Positions 45,535 through 55,957 are shown, counted from the stretch's first letter. The stretch is 64,000 nucleotides of DNA from Rhizobium sp. SEMIA4064 (GCF_003025035.1 NZ_PYJN01000013.1:620001-684000), one strand, 5' to 3'. Translations and numbers: made by a program. Notes: generated by a model not told the origin, from the letters alone.

Positions 45535-46092
45535 TTACTGGCCGGTCGGAACGCCGTTGCCACTCTGGGCTGGCGTTGTGGTCGTCGCGGGCGCCGTCTG
45601 CTGACCGGTGGTCGGAGCAGGCTGCGTCGTGGTCGTGGTTGCGGGCTGGGTCGCCGTAGCGGCCGGGGCCTGCTCAGTTGTCGTCGCAGCCGGTTGAGTC
45701 GTCGTCTGAGACTGCGGAGCAACCGCGCCGCTGTTCGGAACGCCGTTATTGTTGGCCGGCTGGGATTGGCCGGCTGCCGGTGCTGCGCCCTTCTGGCCGC
45801 CGAGCGAATCGAGAATGCCGTTACCCTGGCCCGCGGTGCTCGGAATACGGTTGAGAATGTCGGTCGGACGTCCCTCGAACCGCGAGTAAATATTCATCCC
45901 CAGCGCCAGTACAAAGAACAGTGCCGCGAGGATCGCCGTGGTGCGGGTCAGCGCATTGGCCGTGCCGCGCGCGGACATGAAGCCCGATCCGCCGCCAATG
46001 CCCAGGCCACCGCCCTCCGAGCGCTGAATCAGCACCACGCCGATGAGGGCGATGACAACCATGAGATAGATGACAAGCAGTACGGTTTGCAT
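45535..46092 (-). CDS. secG: Preprotein translocase subunit SecG
   Basis: Small subunit of the SecYEG translocon. The protein has 185 residues, against about 110 in E. coli. Two membrane helices (LLVIYLMVVIALIGVVLI and AILAALFFVLALGMNIYS) flank the conserved GGGLGIGGGSGFMSARG. The remaining half is a low-complexity Thr/Gln/Pro/Ala tail. The ATG at 46092 marks the first helix. It lies between tpiA and pyrG, as often seen in rhizobia. Confidence 0.93.
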   Translation of the reverse strand: MQTVLLVIYLMVVIALIGVVLIQRSEGGGLGIGGGSGFMSARGTANALTRTTAILAALFFVLALGMNIYSRFEGRPTDILNRIPSTAGQGNGILDSLGGQKGAAPAAGQSQPANNNGVPNSGAVAPQSQTTTQPAATTTEQAPAATATQPATTTTTQPAPTTGQQTAPATTTTPAQSGNGVPTGQ

Positions 46093-46207
46093 AGGTCCAG
46101 TCCTGCCCACGGGCGCGGGCATCAAAAAGAAAAGCTCGCGGCTCTTTACATGAGGCTCTCGCCTATTCCAAGTCCTTTTAAGACTGGAATTCCGGCAAGT
46201 GAAACCT

Positions 46208-46978
46208 TCAGGCGAACTGCCGTTCGAATGCGCCATAGATGGCGAGGAAGTCGACGGCTTTCAAGCTTTGCCCGCCGACCAGCACACCGTTGACATTGGC
46301 GACCGCCAGCAGATCTGCCGCATTCGCGCCACTGACCGAGCCGCCGTAGAGGAGACGGAATTTCTCGCCGTCGCCGCCGAAGCGCGCTACCAGCTCCTTG
46401 CGGATGAAAGCATGCGCTTCCTCGACATCGGCGGAAGTGGGAACCTTGCCCGTGCCGATCGCCCAGACGGGTTCATAGGCGATGACGGTCGTTTCCGAGA
46501 CTGCGCCGTCGGGTGTCGAAGCGGCAAGCTGGCGCTTGAGCACATCCAGCGTCTGGCCTTGATCGCGCTCGTCGGCAGTCTCGCCGATGCAGATGATGGT
46601 GGTAAGTTCAGCCGCAAGTCCTGCTTCCGCCTTGGCGCGCACCAGCGCGTCGCCTTCGGCGTGATTCCTGCGACGCTCGGAATGGCCGACGATCACATGG
46701 GTGCCGAAGCAATCGGCGATCATCGCAGCGGAGATGTCACCGGTATGCGCGCCGCTGACCAGTTGATGGCAGTCCTGCGCACCGATCGCCAGCGGACTGT
46801 CGTCGCAGAGTGCCGTTGCGACATAAAGCAAGGTTGCCGGCGGGCAGATGAGCGTGTCGATCTTCTCGGATAACGGCGCCTTCACACCCTCGGCGATTGC
46901 CTTGATCTGGTCCAGGCTGGCCCGGGTGCCATTCATCTTCCAGTTTCCCGCCAGGAGCGGTCGAATTTTATCTGTCAT
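46208..46978 (-). CDS. tpiA: Triosephosphate isomerase
   Basis: Interconverts DHAP and glyceraldehyde-3-phosphate. The protein has 256 residues. It contains AGNWKMNGT with the catalytic Lys (residues 9-17), GHSERR with the catalytic His, [12 protein letters not shown] with the catalytic Glu, and LYGGSVSG at the phosphate loop. The ATG at 46978 is [11 protein letters not shown]. Confidence 0.97.
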   Translation of the reverse strand: MTDKIRPLLAGNWKMNGTRASLDQIKAIAEGVKAPLSEKIDTLICPPATLLYVATALCDDSPLAIGAQDCHQLVSGAHTGDISAAMIADCFGTHVIVGHSERRRNHAEGDALVRAKAEAGLAAELTTIICIGETADERDQGQTLDVLKRQLAASTPDGAVSETTVIAYEPVWAIGTGKVPTSADVEEAHAFIRKELVARFGGDGEKFRLLYGGSVSGANAADLLAVANVNGVLVGGQSLKAVDFLAIYGAFERQFA

Positions 46979-47116
46979 TCCGCGTTTCCTCTCACCTCTC
47001 TGCCGCACTAACAAAACTGGGACGGAAAGAAAAGTTATTGAAAGCAGTCGGAACGAATTCAAACCATTTAAAAAGATCACTCTTTTGAAAATAAGCCGAA
47101 ATTTTTCCGAAAAGAA

Positions 47117-48013
47117 TTATGACGGCTGTGGATCGATGATCCAATTCAGCACCTTTCGCCAATCGGTCATCCGCACCGGCGTGCCATGGTTGCCGGTGGC
47201 AAACAGCGTGAATCGCGTCGGGTAATGCGTCTTGTAGAGTTTTTCAAACAGGGCTTCCTGGTCAGTGGCGGCGTAGACCGGGTCCTTGCTGCCATGGGTG
47301 AACCAGATCGGCAATTTCGCCTTGTAGAAGGCGCTCTTGACGAAATCCTGATCGGTGACCCCGCTCAAAATCGCCATCCCCTTCAGGCGCTGGACGCTTT
47401 CGGCGTCGCGCGTGATGCCCCAGCAGATGAAGCTGCCCATCGAAGCGCAGGTGAGGATGACGGGCCGGCCGCCGGATTGCTCGTAGGAATAGCGGATCAG
47501 GGCCGCGATGTCGGCGACGCCGTCGCTATCGAAGCTCTTCACGCTCGGCGCGTAGTACGTGCCGCCATTGTTGTAGGCGAGGTTCTTCAGCCGGTTGAAA
47601 TTACCGCCGAACGTAAAGTCGTTGGACCCCAGCCTGCGGTCGCCGCCACGGCCGTGGATGAAGATCACCGTGAAGGCCTGCTTGGATGCCGGGCCGATGC
47701 GGGTGACATCGAGCTTGCGGTTGCCGAGCGGCAAGGTCTCGTCTTGCTGCGCTTTCCAGCGCACGCCGGTTGCGACGTAAGCCGGCTTGACACGCCGTTC
47801 CGGCACCTCGTCGCGGCCGTTGATGTCGCGCATTTCCTGATAGTCGATCGTCTGAAAAGCACCGTTGTCATGGCTTTCGAGGACCGTCTGATTGGAAAAC
47901 AGGTCATCCTTGAAGGGCTTCAGCGCTTCCGCAGCGGCACCCGACGCGGTTGCCAACGGCAAAAACGCCGCAATTGCGGCTAAAATCGACAAATGAGCTG
48001 TGGACATTCGCAT
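47117..48013 (-). CDS. Exported alpha/beta-hydrolase-fold protein
   Basis: A periplasmic protein of 298 residues with a signal peptide (MRMSTAHLSILAAIAAFLPLATASGAAAEA). The fold is suggested by VIFIHGRGGDRR (oxyanion region), the nucleophile elbow TCASMGS (Ser, where most hydrolases have GxSxG), HGSKDPVY for the acid, and GNHGTPV for the His. The first Gly of the elbow is Cys. GAGGGA precedes ATG 48013. The substrate is unknown. It is divergent from the topoisomerase IV gene. Confidence 0.8.
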   Translation of the reverse strand: MRMSTAHLSILAAIAAFLPLATASGAAAEALKPFKDDLFSNQTVLESHDNGAFQTIDYQEMRDINGRDEVPERRVKPAYVATGVRWKAQQDETLPLGNRKLDVTRIGPASKQAFTVIFIHGRGGDRRLGSNDFTFGGNFNRLKNLAYNNGGTYYAPSVKSFDSDGVADIAALIRYSYEQSGGRPVILTCASMGSFICWGITRDAESVQRLKGMAILSGVTDQDFVKSAFYKAKLPIWFTHGSKDPVYAATDQEALFEKLYKTHYPTRFTLFATGNHGTPVRMTDWRKVLNWIIDPQPS

Positions 48014-48213
48014 GCGGACACTTCCCTCGATAGGCCCACGGGCTTGCCATTCGCCGCCCGGCAACGCAAATCTTTTTTCCGAATTTGCCCCGTTATCGGG
48101 GTGCCATCGCGCTCGGGCATCGTTTCTGGCAGAATCACGGTGATTCGCGAAACTGACGGCAATTGCGGTGATTTTGGGGTATGACCCCTTCAAGGACAAA
48201 TCTGAACAGCCCC

Positions 48214-50277
48214 ATGGATAACAGCAACGATCTCTTCTCCGCACTGCCCCTTTCGCCGAAACCGGAAGCGGAGGACAAGCCGGTCGTCAAGGCTGAAAAG
48301 CCTGTGGCCGTCCCTGCCCCACGCGCAGCACCGACAACCTCGAATGCTGATGAATATGGGGCGAATTCGATCCGCGTTCTCGAAGGACTGGAGCCGGTGC
48401 GCATGCGCCCCGGCATGTATATCGGTGGCACCGACGAGAAGGCGTTGCATCATCTCTTCGCCGAAGTCATCGACAATTCCATGGACGAGGCCGTCGCCGG
48501 TCATGCCGATTTCATCGAAGTGCATCTCGACCAGCGGGGCTATCTGACCGTCACCGATAACGGCCGCGGCATTCCGGTCGAAAATCATCCGCAGGTACCG
48601 GGTAAGTCGACGCTCGAAGTCATCATGACCAAGCTGCATGCTGGCGGTAAGTTCGACGGCAAGGCCTATGAAACCTCGGGCGGCCTGCATGGCGTCGGCG
48701 TCTCGGTCGTCAATGCCCTGTCCGATGATCTCGAAGTCGAGGTGGCGCGCAATCGCAAGCTCTATCGCCAGCGCTTTTCGCGCGGCCTGCCGCAAGGCGG
48801 CCTGGAAGAGCTCGGCGATGTCCATAACCGTCGCGGTACCCGCGTCCGTTTCCATCCCGATCCGCAGATCTTCGGCGAGCATGCCAAATTCGATCCTGCT
48901 CGTGTCTTCCGCATGGCACGCTCCAAGGCCTATCTCTTCGGCGGCGTCGAAATCCGCTGGAGCTGCGATCCGGAATTGGTGCACGGAGCCTCCGATGTTC
49001 CGGAAAAAGCGGTTTTCCATTTCCCCGGCGGCCTGAAGGATTACCTCAAGGCGACGATGGGCAACGAGTTCACCGTCACTCGCGAGATTTTCGCCGGCAA
49101 GTCGGAGAAGGCAAGCGGCCATGGTTCGCTGGAATGGGCGATCACCTGGTATGGCGGGGACCCGCAGATCCACTCCTATTGCAATACCATCCCCACCCCC
49201 GAAGGCGGCACGCACGAGGCCGGCCTGCGCATCGCGCTGACCAAGGGGCTGAAAAACTATGCCGAGATGACGCAGAACAAGCGCGCCGCCGGCATCACCA
49301 CCGACGACGTGATGATCTCCGGCGTCGGCATGCTTTCCATCTTCATCCGCGAACCGGAATTCGTCGGCCAGACCAAGGACAGGCTCGCAACCGTCGAGGC
49401 GCAGCGTATCGTTGAAAATGCGTTGCGCGACCCCTTCGATCACTACCTGACCGACAATCCGGCCGAGGCCGAGAAGCTGCTTGAATGGGTGATCGAGCGT
49501 TCCGAAGAGCGCCTGCGCCGCCGTAAGGAGAAGGAAGTCAACCGCAAGACGGCGGTGCGCAAGCTGCGCCTGCCGGGCAAGCTCGCCGATTGTTCGCAGA
49601 ACACCGCCGAAGGCGCCGAACTCTTCCTCGTCGAAGGTGATTCGGCAGGTGGCTCCGCCAAGCAGGCGCGCAATCGTACCAACCAAGCGATCCTGCCCCT
49701 GCGTGGTAAGATTCTCAACGTCGCCAGCGCCGGTCGCGAAAAGCTATCCGCCAACCAGCAGATCACCGATCTCGTCCAGGCGCTCGGCTGTGGCACGCGT
49801 TCGAAATATCGCGAAGAAGACCTGCGCTATCAGCGCGTCGTCGTCATGACCGATGCCGACGTCGATGGCGCCCATATCGCCTCGCTGCTGATCACGTTCT
49901 TCTATCAAGAAATGCCTGAGCTGATCCGTGGCGGCCACCTTTTCCTGGCGGTGCCGCCGCTCTACAAGATCACGCAGGGGTCGAAATCCATCTATGCCCG
50001 CGATGACGCCCATCGGCTGGAGCTGATGGAGAGCGAGTTCAAGGGCAAAGGCAAGATCGAGATCAGCCGTTTCAAAGGTCTTGGCGAAATGCTTCCCGCC
50101 CAGCTCAAGGAAACGACGATGGATCCGGCGAAGCGCACCCTGTTGCGCGTCGAGATCGACGAGGTGGATTTCGAGGGCACCCGTGAGGCCGTCGACAATC
50201 TCATGGGCACCAAGGCAGATGCCCGTTTCCGCTTTATCCAGGAACGCGCAGCGTTTGCGGAGAATTTGGATATTTAG
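48214..50277 (+). CDS. parE: DNA topoisomerase IV subunit B
   Basis: ATPase subunit of the decatenating type II topoisomerase. The protein has 687 residues from the chosen ATG at 48214 (MDNSNDLFSALPLS). An upstream in-frame ATG at 48181 sits in a small GGGGT/ACCCC hairpin. The GHKL ATPase core reads VIDNSMDEAVAG and LTVTDNGRGIP, then the TOPRIM segments LFLVEGDSAGGSAKQ and VMTDADVDGAHIASLLITFFY. The C-terminal GyrB domain is complete. It is not to be confused with the ParE toxin at 43 kb. Confidence 0.95.
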   Translation: MDNSNDLFSALPLSPKPEAEDKPVVKAEKPVAVPAPRAAPTTSNADEYGANSIRVLEGLEPVRMRPGMYIGGTDEKALHHLFAEVIDNSMDEAVAGHADFIEVHLDQRGYLTVTDNGRGIPVENHPQVPGKSTLEVIMTKLHAGGKFDGKAYETSGGLHGVGVSVVNALSDDLEVEVARNRKLYRQRFSRGLPQGGLEELGDVHNRRGTRVRFHPDPQIFGEHAKFDPARVFRMARSKAYLFGGVEIRWSCDPELVHGASDVPEKAVFHFPGGLKDYLKATMGNEFTVTREIFAGKSEKASGHGSLEWAITWYGGDPQIHSYCNTIPTPEGGTHEAGLRIALTKGLKNYAEMTQNKRAAGITTDDVMISGVGMLSIFIREPEFVGQTKDRLATVEAQRIVENALRDPFDHYLTDNPAEAEKLLEWVIERSEERLRRRKEKEVNRKTAVRKLRLPGKLADCSQNTAEGAELFLVEGDSAGGSAKQARNRTNQAILPLRGKILNVASAGREKLSANQQITDLVQALGCGTRSKYREEDLRYQRVVVMTDADVDGAHIASLLITFFYQEMPELIRGGHLFLAVPPLYKITQGSKSIYARDDAHRLELMESEFKGKGKIEISRFKGLGEMLPAQLKETTMDPAKRTLLRVEIDEVDFEGTREAVDNLMGTKADARFRFIQERAAFAENLDI

Positions 50278-50424
50278 CAGCCGCGTCCCCGCCGCGGCAA
50301 AAACGACCTCGCGATATTTTTATCGAACTGACCGATATCCGTAACGAAAGCGTCACGGGCGGATGCATAGATGCGGCATCTCTGCGAACCCGCCAACTCG
50401 TAAACCGGATGTGACGATATCGCC

Positions 50425-51561
50425 ATGTTGAAGCCCTTTTTGACGACTGCCGCTGCTGCCTTTCTTCTCGGTTCCGCTGGTGCCCGCGCTGCCGATATCG
50501 GCACGGTCATCGACGTTCCTTGCCCCTTCGGCGACTGCAAGGCGGGTATCAGCCTCTCCTATCTCGGCGAATACGATATTCCGACGGGCTTCATGGAAAG
50601 CGGCGTCGAAGTCGGTGGTCTCTCCGGCATCGATTTCGATCCTTCGACCGGCCACTATATCTCCATCAGCGATGACCGCTCCGAAAAGGCGCCTGCCCGC
50701 TTCTACGATCTTGACATCGATGTCAGTGCCGTTGGCCTGAAGGGCGTGACCGTTCTCGATCATGTGACACTGAAGGACAAGAACGGCCAACCTTTCGCTT
50801 TTCGCACGGTTGATTCCGAGTCGATCCGCGTCGGCAAGGACGGCATCTATTGGAGCAGCGAAGGCGACGGCAAGGCACTGCTGCCGCCTTTCGTGCGGGT
50901 TGCCAATCGCGATGGCAGCTTCGTGCGCGAACTGCCGCTGCCGGCAGGTTTCGCACCGACCGCGGACAAGAGCACCGGCATCCGCGACAACCTTGCTTTC
51001 GAGGGTCTGAGCTTCCTCGCCGGTAGCGATCTTCTGGTCGGCATGGAATCCGCGCTCTATCAAGACGGACCGATGACGACGCTGACCAATGGCGCGCTTG
51101 CCCGTTTCATCCGCTACGATGCGGTCACGGGCGAACAGAAGGCGCAGTATGTCTATCCGGTCGCGCCGATCCCGCAGGCCGCCTCCAAACCCGGCGGCTG
51201 GAATGATTTCGGCATGTCGGAAATCGTGGCGCTGGACGACCGGCATGCGCTGTCGATCGAGCGCGGCTATGCGCAGGATGTCGGCAATTCCGTCGTCATC
51301 AACATGTTCGATCTCGAAGGCGCGACCGATGTCTCGAACATCCCATCTTTGGCCAAGACCGACCAGCGCATCGTGCCTGTGCGCAAGGTCCAGGTGATGG
51401 ACCTGCGGGCGCTCGGCCTTGCCCCTGACAACATCGAAGGTGTCAGCCTCGGCAAGGCGAAAGACGGTACGGATGTGCTGATCTTCGTTGCCGACAACAA
51501 TTTCAATCCGACGCAGAAGACGCAATTCTTTGCCTTCAAGGTCATCCGTCGGCCGCAATAG
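50425..51561 (+). CDS. Exported phytase-like esterase domain protein
   Basis: A protein of 378 residues with a signal peptide (MLKPFLTTAAAAFLLGSAGARA) and a six-bladed-propeller-like sequence of the esterase-like phytase family. Segments GGLSGIDFDPSTGHYISISDDRSEKAPARFY, DSESIRVGKDGIYWSSEG and FEGLSFLAGSDLLVGMESALYQDGP are typical. The presumed substrate is a phosphate ester, but no activity can be inferred. It is downstream of topoisomerase IV with about 150 bases between. Confidence 0.85.
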   Translation: MLKPFLTTAAAAFLLGSAGARAADIGTVIDVPCPFGDCKAGISLSYLGEYDIPTGFMESGVEVGGLSGIDFDPSTGHYISISDDRSEKAPARFYDLDIDVSAVGLKGVTVLDHVTLKDKNGQPFAFRTVDSESIRVGKDGIYWSSEGDGKALLPPFVRVANRDGSFVRELPLPAGFAPTADKSTGIRDNLAFEGLSFLAGSDLLVGMESALYQDGPMTTLTNGALARFIRYDAVTGEQKAQYVYPVAPIPQAASKPGGWNDFGMSEIVALDDRHALSIERGYAQDVGNSVVINMFDLEGATDVSNIPSLAKTDQRIVPVRKVQVMDLRALGLAPDNIEGVSLGKAKDGTDVLIFVADNNFNPTQKTQFFAFKVIRRPQ

Positions 51562-51700
51562 TCGGCCGTCTACTCTCGCATCGGTAGTCGTTCGGCTGTC
51601 ACGGCAACGGATTATATAGGCTTTCAAGTGGTGGCCCTTGAAACAGCCTAGATCATACCCCATAACCGGTTGATCTAATAAAAAGAGTGAAGCAAGTCCG

Positions 51701-52879
51701 GTGGGTGTATTCGAACGTCATAAGCCGAGGGAGCCGCGTTGGCTGGGCCCAAGCGCGCCCGCGCGCATGGCTCTTATTCCGTCGATTTCTGCGGCGCGTT
51801 GGCTGCTGATCCTGATTGCGGCGGCCGGCATCTATTTCTTCTACGGTTTTCTCGTTCCGGTGTTGGCCGCGGCTGTGATCGGCTTTGCCACCTGGCCGCT
51901 TTATAGCGATCTCGTGCGCCGAACCAACGGCAATACGACGCTTGCGGCAACCATCGCCATCGCCTTTATCGTCACCTTCCTCGTGCTGCCGATCGTGCTT
52001 TCGGCCATCTATATGGTCGGTGAAGTCCGCGAATGGTTTACCTGGGCGGTGCATGTCAATCGCGATGGTGCCCCGCCGCCGCAATGGATACTCGCGCTGC
52101 CGATCGTCGGCTCCTGGCTCGGCGATCAGTGGACGCAATATATCGGCAGCCCCGGTTCCATCGGCGAATTGGCGCAACTCGTCAGCGGCGCACATATCGG
52201 CAATATCTACCGGGCGGTGCTTGCTGCCGGCGGCGGCGCGTTCCATGTCGTGCTGACTTTGCTGTTCATGCTGATCGCCCTGTTCTTCATCTACCGCGAC
52301 GGGGCCAGTTTCGTCCGCCAGGTCGATCTTTTGGGCGAACGTATCTTGCCGAACCGCTGGGAGCGCATCTCCCGCGTCGTGCCGGCGACGATCAGCTCCA
52401 CCGTCATGGGCATGACGTTGATCGCCATTGGCGAAGGTGTGGTGTTGGGCGTCGCCTATTGGATCGCGGGCGCGCCATCGGCAGTCACCCTTGGCGTTCT
52501 GACCGGTGTCATGGCGCTCGTGCCTGGTGGTGCGCCGCTCTCCATGTCGCTCGTATCCATTTATCTGCTCGCCAGCGGCTCCCCTTGGGCCGGCGCCGGG
52601 CTGTTTATCTGGGGGACGGTCGAACTCTTCATCGTCGACAAGACGCTTCGGCCGAAGCTCGTCGGTGGTCCGATCAAGCTGCCCTTCCTGCCGACCTTTT
52701 TCGGCCTTCTCGGCGGCGTCAAGACCATGGGATTCCTTGGCCTGTTCATCGGTCCGGTACTCATGGCCATTATCGTGGCCATCTGGCGTGAATGGATCCG
52801 CGAGGCGGAACTGACCGAGGAACAACACGCTCAGGAGCCGGAACTGCAATTGCGTGTCAGGGACGGTTCCGACGGCTGA
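51701..52879 (+). CDS. AI-2E family transporter (permease)
   Basis: An inner-membrane protein of up to 392 residues with about eight helices. The first helices read WLLILIAAAGIYFFYGFLVPVLAAAVIGF, and the C-terminal part has LGVLTGVMALVPGGAPLSMSLVSI and FFGLLGGVKTMGFLGLFIGPVLMAIIVAIW, which are family hallmarks. No ribosome site is good for either the GTG at 51701 or the later ATG at 51767, so the exact start is open. Family members export autoinducer 2 or act as Na+/H+ exchangers; the role here is unknown. Confidence 0.88.
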   Translation: MGVFERHKPREPRWLGPSAPARMALIPSISAARWLLILIAAAGIYFFYGFLVPVLAAAVIGFATWPLYSDLVRRTNGNTTLAATIAIAFIVTFLVLPIVLSAIYMVGEVREWFTWAVHVNRDGAPPPQWILALPIVGSWLGDQWTQYIGSPGSIGELAQLVSGAHIGNIYRAVLAAGGGAFHVVLTLLFMLIALFFIYRDGASFVRQVDLLGERILPNRWERISRVVPATISSTVMGMTLIAIGEGVVLGVAYWIAGAPSAVTLGVLTGVMALVPGGAPLSMSLVSIYLLASGSPWAGAGLFIWGTVELFIVDKTLRPKLVGGPIKLPFLPTFFGLLGGVKTMGFLGLFIGPVLMAIIVAIWREWIREAELTEEQHAQEPELQLRVRDGSDG

Positions 52880-52887
52880 CAGGCCTC

Positions 52888-53352
52888 TTAAGCCTGCGGA
52901 AGCGTCTTCTCCATGAACAGGCTAAGTGGATCGGGCTCGTAGCTGCCGAATGGTCCGATCTCGATGTAGCCGAACTTGCGGTAGAGGCCGATTGCCTCCG
53001 GCTGGTATATGCCGGTTTCGAGCCGTAGCGCCGTCAGCTTTCTTTCTGTCGCTTTCTCTTCCGCTGCTTTCATCAGCATCTGTGCGACCCTGCGTCCCCT
53101 GGCAAGCGGATCGACAAACATGCGCTTGATCTCTGCGGTGCCATCCCCCGCCTCCACCAGAGCGCAGCAGCCGACCATATCGCCATCGAGCCGTGCGACC
53201 CAGAAGGTCACGTCGGGGCTCTCCAGAGCGTCCAGATCGAGCATATGATTGCTCTCTGGCGGATAAAGCGATTGTGCGTAGGCACTGGACATGTCGAGGA
53301 GACGGATAACGCCATCCTGGCGCGGTGATTCAACAGTAATCGTCAGTGACAA
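52888..53352 (-). CDS. GNAT-family N-acetyltransferase
   Basis: A 154-residue acetyl-CoA-dependent acetyltransferase. The acetyl-CoA-binding segment reads IKRMFVDPLARGRRVAQMLMKAAEEKA, then GIYQPEAIGLYRKFGYIEIGPF, the C-terminal strand. TTG at 53352 is taken as start, since the upstream part overlaps the neighbouring DUF2336 gene. The substrate is unknown. It is convergent with the AI-2E gene across 8 bases. Confidence 0.85.
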   Translation of the reverse strand: MSLTITVESPRQDGVIRLLDMSSAYAQSLYPPESNHMLDLDALESPDVTFWVARLDGDMVGCCALVEAGDGTAEIKRMFVDPLARGRRVAQMLMKAAEEKATERKLTALRLETGIYQPEAIGLYRKFGYIEIGPFGSYEPDPLSLFMEKTLPQA

Positions 53353-53386
53353 GACACATTCCCAAAGCTGCAATAGCCGATGACTA

Positions 53387-54526
53387 TCACGCTGCGGCAA
53401 GAGCCGCCAGCGCCGCGAATGTCCGCGCCGTCTGCCGCCGTTCGGCGTTGGCGAGCTTCTCCACCATATCGAGCAATTGCACCGCCGCGACAGGGGACTG
53501 GTCTGCAAGTCGGAATTTATGCATCAGCCGCGCCGAAACATTTTCTAGCATGGTGCCGCCATTGGCGCGCGACGCCTCGCGCCAGATCAATGTCGCCTCG
53601 ACAAAGACGATGCTGATATCGCGCGACAGGCCGGCAGATTCATAAAGCGCACGGACGGCATAGACGCGGCCGGTGGAAAGGATGGAGCGCACGCGGCGCT
53701 CGTCACAGGCCGAAAGGTTGGTGATCGCGCCGGCGAAGAAGTCCACCTTGCCCGAGCAAAGCGCATGCATCAGGAAAGCCGGTGTCAACCAGCCGGACTG
53801 CCGCAGGTGCTCGACCAGATCGGGAATGTCCTCATGCTGTACCGTGCCGGCGATGGAGACCGTCGCTGCCTCGCTGGCCTCGCGGGTAATATGCTGAAGC
53901 CTGCCAGCGCCGATCGTAGCCTGAATGAGGCTTGAGCCGGTCAGTGCCTCGCTCACATGCCGCATCAGCAGGTGGCGGACGTCGGATGGCAGCGCGTCAC
54001 GATCAAGAAGCAGACCGCGTATGTCGGCCTGATCGCCAAGGCGTTCGGCGATCCGCTTCAGCGAGGCGCGCGACAGCGAGGCGCCGTCGTTTTCCAGCAG
54101 GCAAAGGACTTCGGTCTCGCCGCCGATTTCGGCGAGTGCTGCCGAAACCGACCGCGACACCCGGCCGCGCGAGGCGATCAGGACGCGCGTCACATTGCTG
54201 CAGCGCAGCGCAAGGTCGACAAGATCGGCATCGGTAAACACCGGTGAGAAAAGAATGACCTGCCCTGCGATCTCCGGCTGATCCTCCGCCAGCGACAGGA
54301 TGATGTTGCGCGGCGCGTTCGGGGAGCGTGCCACGGCCTCTGCAAGCGACAGACGCACGCGCGGCGACGGATCATCGAGTAGATAGGTCATCGCCATCTC
54401 GGCGGCGGCGCGCTCTTCTCGCGGCATCTCCGATTGCAGATAGGCTCGCCCAAGTGCATTGGCCGCCCTCGCCCTACTCTCTGCCTTGGCGGTCTCAGCC
54501 CAGCGAAGAAATGCTTCTATGATCAC
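53387..54526 (-). CDS. DUF2336 domain protein
   Basis: A 379-residue protein of the alphaproteobacterial DUF2336 family. The central part has helical repeats of HEAT-like look (FLRWAETAKAESRARAANALGRAYL, DDPSPRVRLSLAEAVARSPNAP). The function is unknown to me. The start is GTG at 54526. It precedes the GNAT gene on the same strand. Confidence 0.85.
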   Translation of the reverse strand: MIIEAFLRWAETAKAESRARAANALGRAYLQSEMPREERAAAEMAMTYLLDDPSPRVRLSLAEAVARSPNAPRNIILSLAEDQPEIAGQVILFSPVFTDADLVDLALRCSNVTRVLIASRGRVSRSVSAALAEIGGETEVLCLLENDGASLSRASLKRIAERLGDQADIRGLLLDRDALPSDVRHLLMRHVSEALTGSSLIQATIGAGRLQHITREASEAATVSIAGTVQHEDIPDLVEHLRQSGWLTPAFLMHALCSGKVDFFAGAITNLSACDERRVRSILSTGRVYAVRALYESAGLSRDISIVFVEATLIWREASRANGGTMLENVSARLMHKFRLADQSPVAAVQLLDMVEKLANAERRQTARTFAALAALAAA

Positions 54527-54654
54527 ATAACGCCCCGATATCGGCGGGACGATTCCCGACCCGCGAACTCATATCGGACACGTTAGCGATGAAAGGTTTA
54601 CGGGCCGTTTACCTTGTTTATTAACCACTAATACGAGACCGAAAGGCGCTGATG

Positions 54655-55263
54655 TTACGGCGCTTTTGGCCGCAGCAGCACGAAGACATCGCTGCCTTCG
54701 CTGTAGTCCATGTAGCCCATGCGGGCGACAGGCCGCGCGAGCGCCATGTCGAGCCGACCGTTGCGAATGATCGCCTCATCGATATGGATGCCGATGACCT
54801 GGCCAAAGACCATGATATTTTCGGATGGCTCGCCATCGAGGCCCTTGGGCTGCATGATCTCGGTCACCCGGCATTCGAGGACAGCAAAGGCCTCGCCGAC
54901 GTAAGGCGCATCGACCAACTCGCCAGGTTTTGCAGTCAGTCCAGCCAGTTCGAATTCATTGACGCCGTAGGCGACGGCGATCGACGAATGATTCATCTTC
55001 TCCACGATATGACGGCTGACGAGGTTGGCGGTGAAAACGCCCGTTTCCTCGACATTGCGCACGCTGTCCTTTCTGCCGGCAGAAGAGAACATCACCAGCT
55101 TCGGCCGGTCGCTGACCGCATTGAAAAAGGAATAGGGGGACAGGTTCAGCGAACCGTCCCTGCCCTTGCTGCCAATCCAGCCGATCGGCCGTGGCGCGAC
55201 GATGGCCTTGAAGGGGTCATGCGCCAGACCATGCCGATTGGTGTCCGTCGTGTAGAACATCAC
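54655..55263 (-). CDS. Flavin reductase family protein
   Basis: A 202-residue flavin-binding protein with the split-barrel fold: [31 protein letters not shown] at the N-terminus, then [22 protein letters not shown]. Such proteins supply reduced flavin to partner monooxygenases or act as oxidoreductases. The ATG at 55263 overlaps the nitroreductase stop (ATGA). The pair is a short operon; the partner is not clear. Confidence 0.9.
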   Translation of the reverse strand: MMFYTTDTNRHGLAHDPFKAIVAPRPIGWIGSKGRDGSLNLSPYSFFNAVSDRPKLVMFSSAGRKDSVRNVEETGVFTANLVSRHIVEKMNHSSIAVAYGVNEFELAGLTAKPGELVDAPYVGEAFAVLECRVTEIMQPKGLDGEPSENIMVFGQVIGIHIDEAIIRNGRLDMALARPVARMGYMDYSEGSDVFVLLRPKAP

Positions 55264-55847
55264 GCTCCCTCGCCGCCGACCCAGGTTACGGTCTCCGTCA
55301 GTTCCGGGCGCGGGCGTTCGGTGGATGGGAAGGTGGACGAACCGATATGAATGAAGCCAGCTACCTTTTCGCCTGGCTGCACGCCGAGCAGCGGATAGGC
55401 GCGCTCGTCATAGGCGAACCACTCGGTCAGCCAGTTCGAAACCCAGCCGTGCGCGTTGGCGGAAATCAGCAGATTGAGGCAAAGCGCGCCCGCTGACATC
55501 AATTGTTCCCATTCCGGAATTTTGAAATGCGGTCCCGCCTTGCTGACAACGGCGATGACGACGGGCGCACGGGTGAAGCGCGTGCGCTCGACCTGGATCA
55601 TCTCTTCGGAAAGGTCCGGCTTGGCTTCCAGCGCGAGCTTCAACAGCTCCTCGCCGATCCGCGCGCGCTCCTCGCCGCGATAGACGATGAAGCGCCAGGG
55701 GGCGAGCTTGCCGTGATCCGGCACGCGCGAAGCGAGCCGCAGAATATCTTCGATTTCGGCTTTGTCCGGGCCGGGTTCCATCATCTGAAAAGCGGGAATG
55801 GATCGGCGGACCGCCAGATAATCGACCAGCTTGATATCGGTTTTCAT
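55260..55847 (-). CDS. Nitroreductase family protein
   Basis: A 195-residue FMN-dependent NAD(P)H nitroreductase-type protein. The family segments are [20 protein letters not shown] (residues 6-25), [22 protein letters not shown], and [21 protein letters not shown]. The ATG at 55847 ([11 protein letters not shown]) fits the family start. It is coupled to the flavin reductase by the ATGA overlap. Confidence 0.92.
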   Translation of the reverse strand: MKTDIKLVDYLAVRRSIPAFQMMEPGPDKAEIEDILRLASRVPDHGKLAPWRFIVYRGEERARIGEELLKLALEAKPDLSEEMIQVERTRFTRAPVVIAVVSKAGPHFKIPEWEQLMSAGALCLNLLISANAHGWVSNWLTEWFAYDERAYPLLGVQPGEKVAGFIHIGSSTFPSTERPRPELTETVTWVGGEGA

Positions 55848-55957
55848 CGAATGATTGCTTTCATTTTCACGCGCGGGAGGAAGTGGGTCTTGAATTTGCC
55901 ACTCCGTTGGTCTTGAAGTGGCCTGTGTTTTACCGGAAGTCAATCGGTTGGGAATTC

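Noticed and set aside
50280..50298. GCCGCG/CGCGGC hairpin right after the parE (topoisomerase) stop as a terminator
   Set aside because: Short arms, and the plus-strand sequence that follows is A-rich rather than T-rich.
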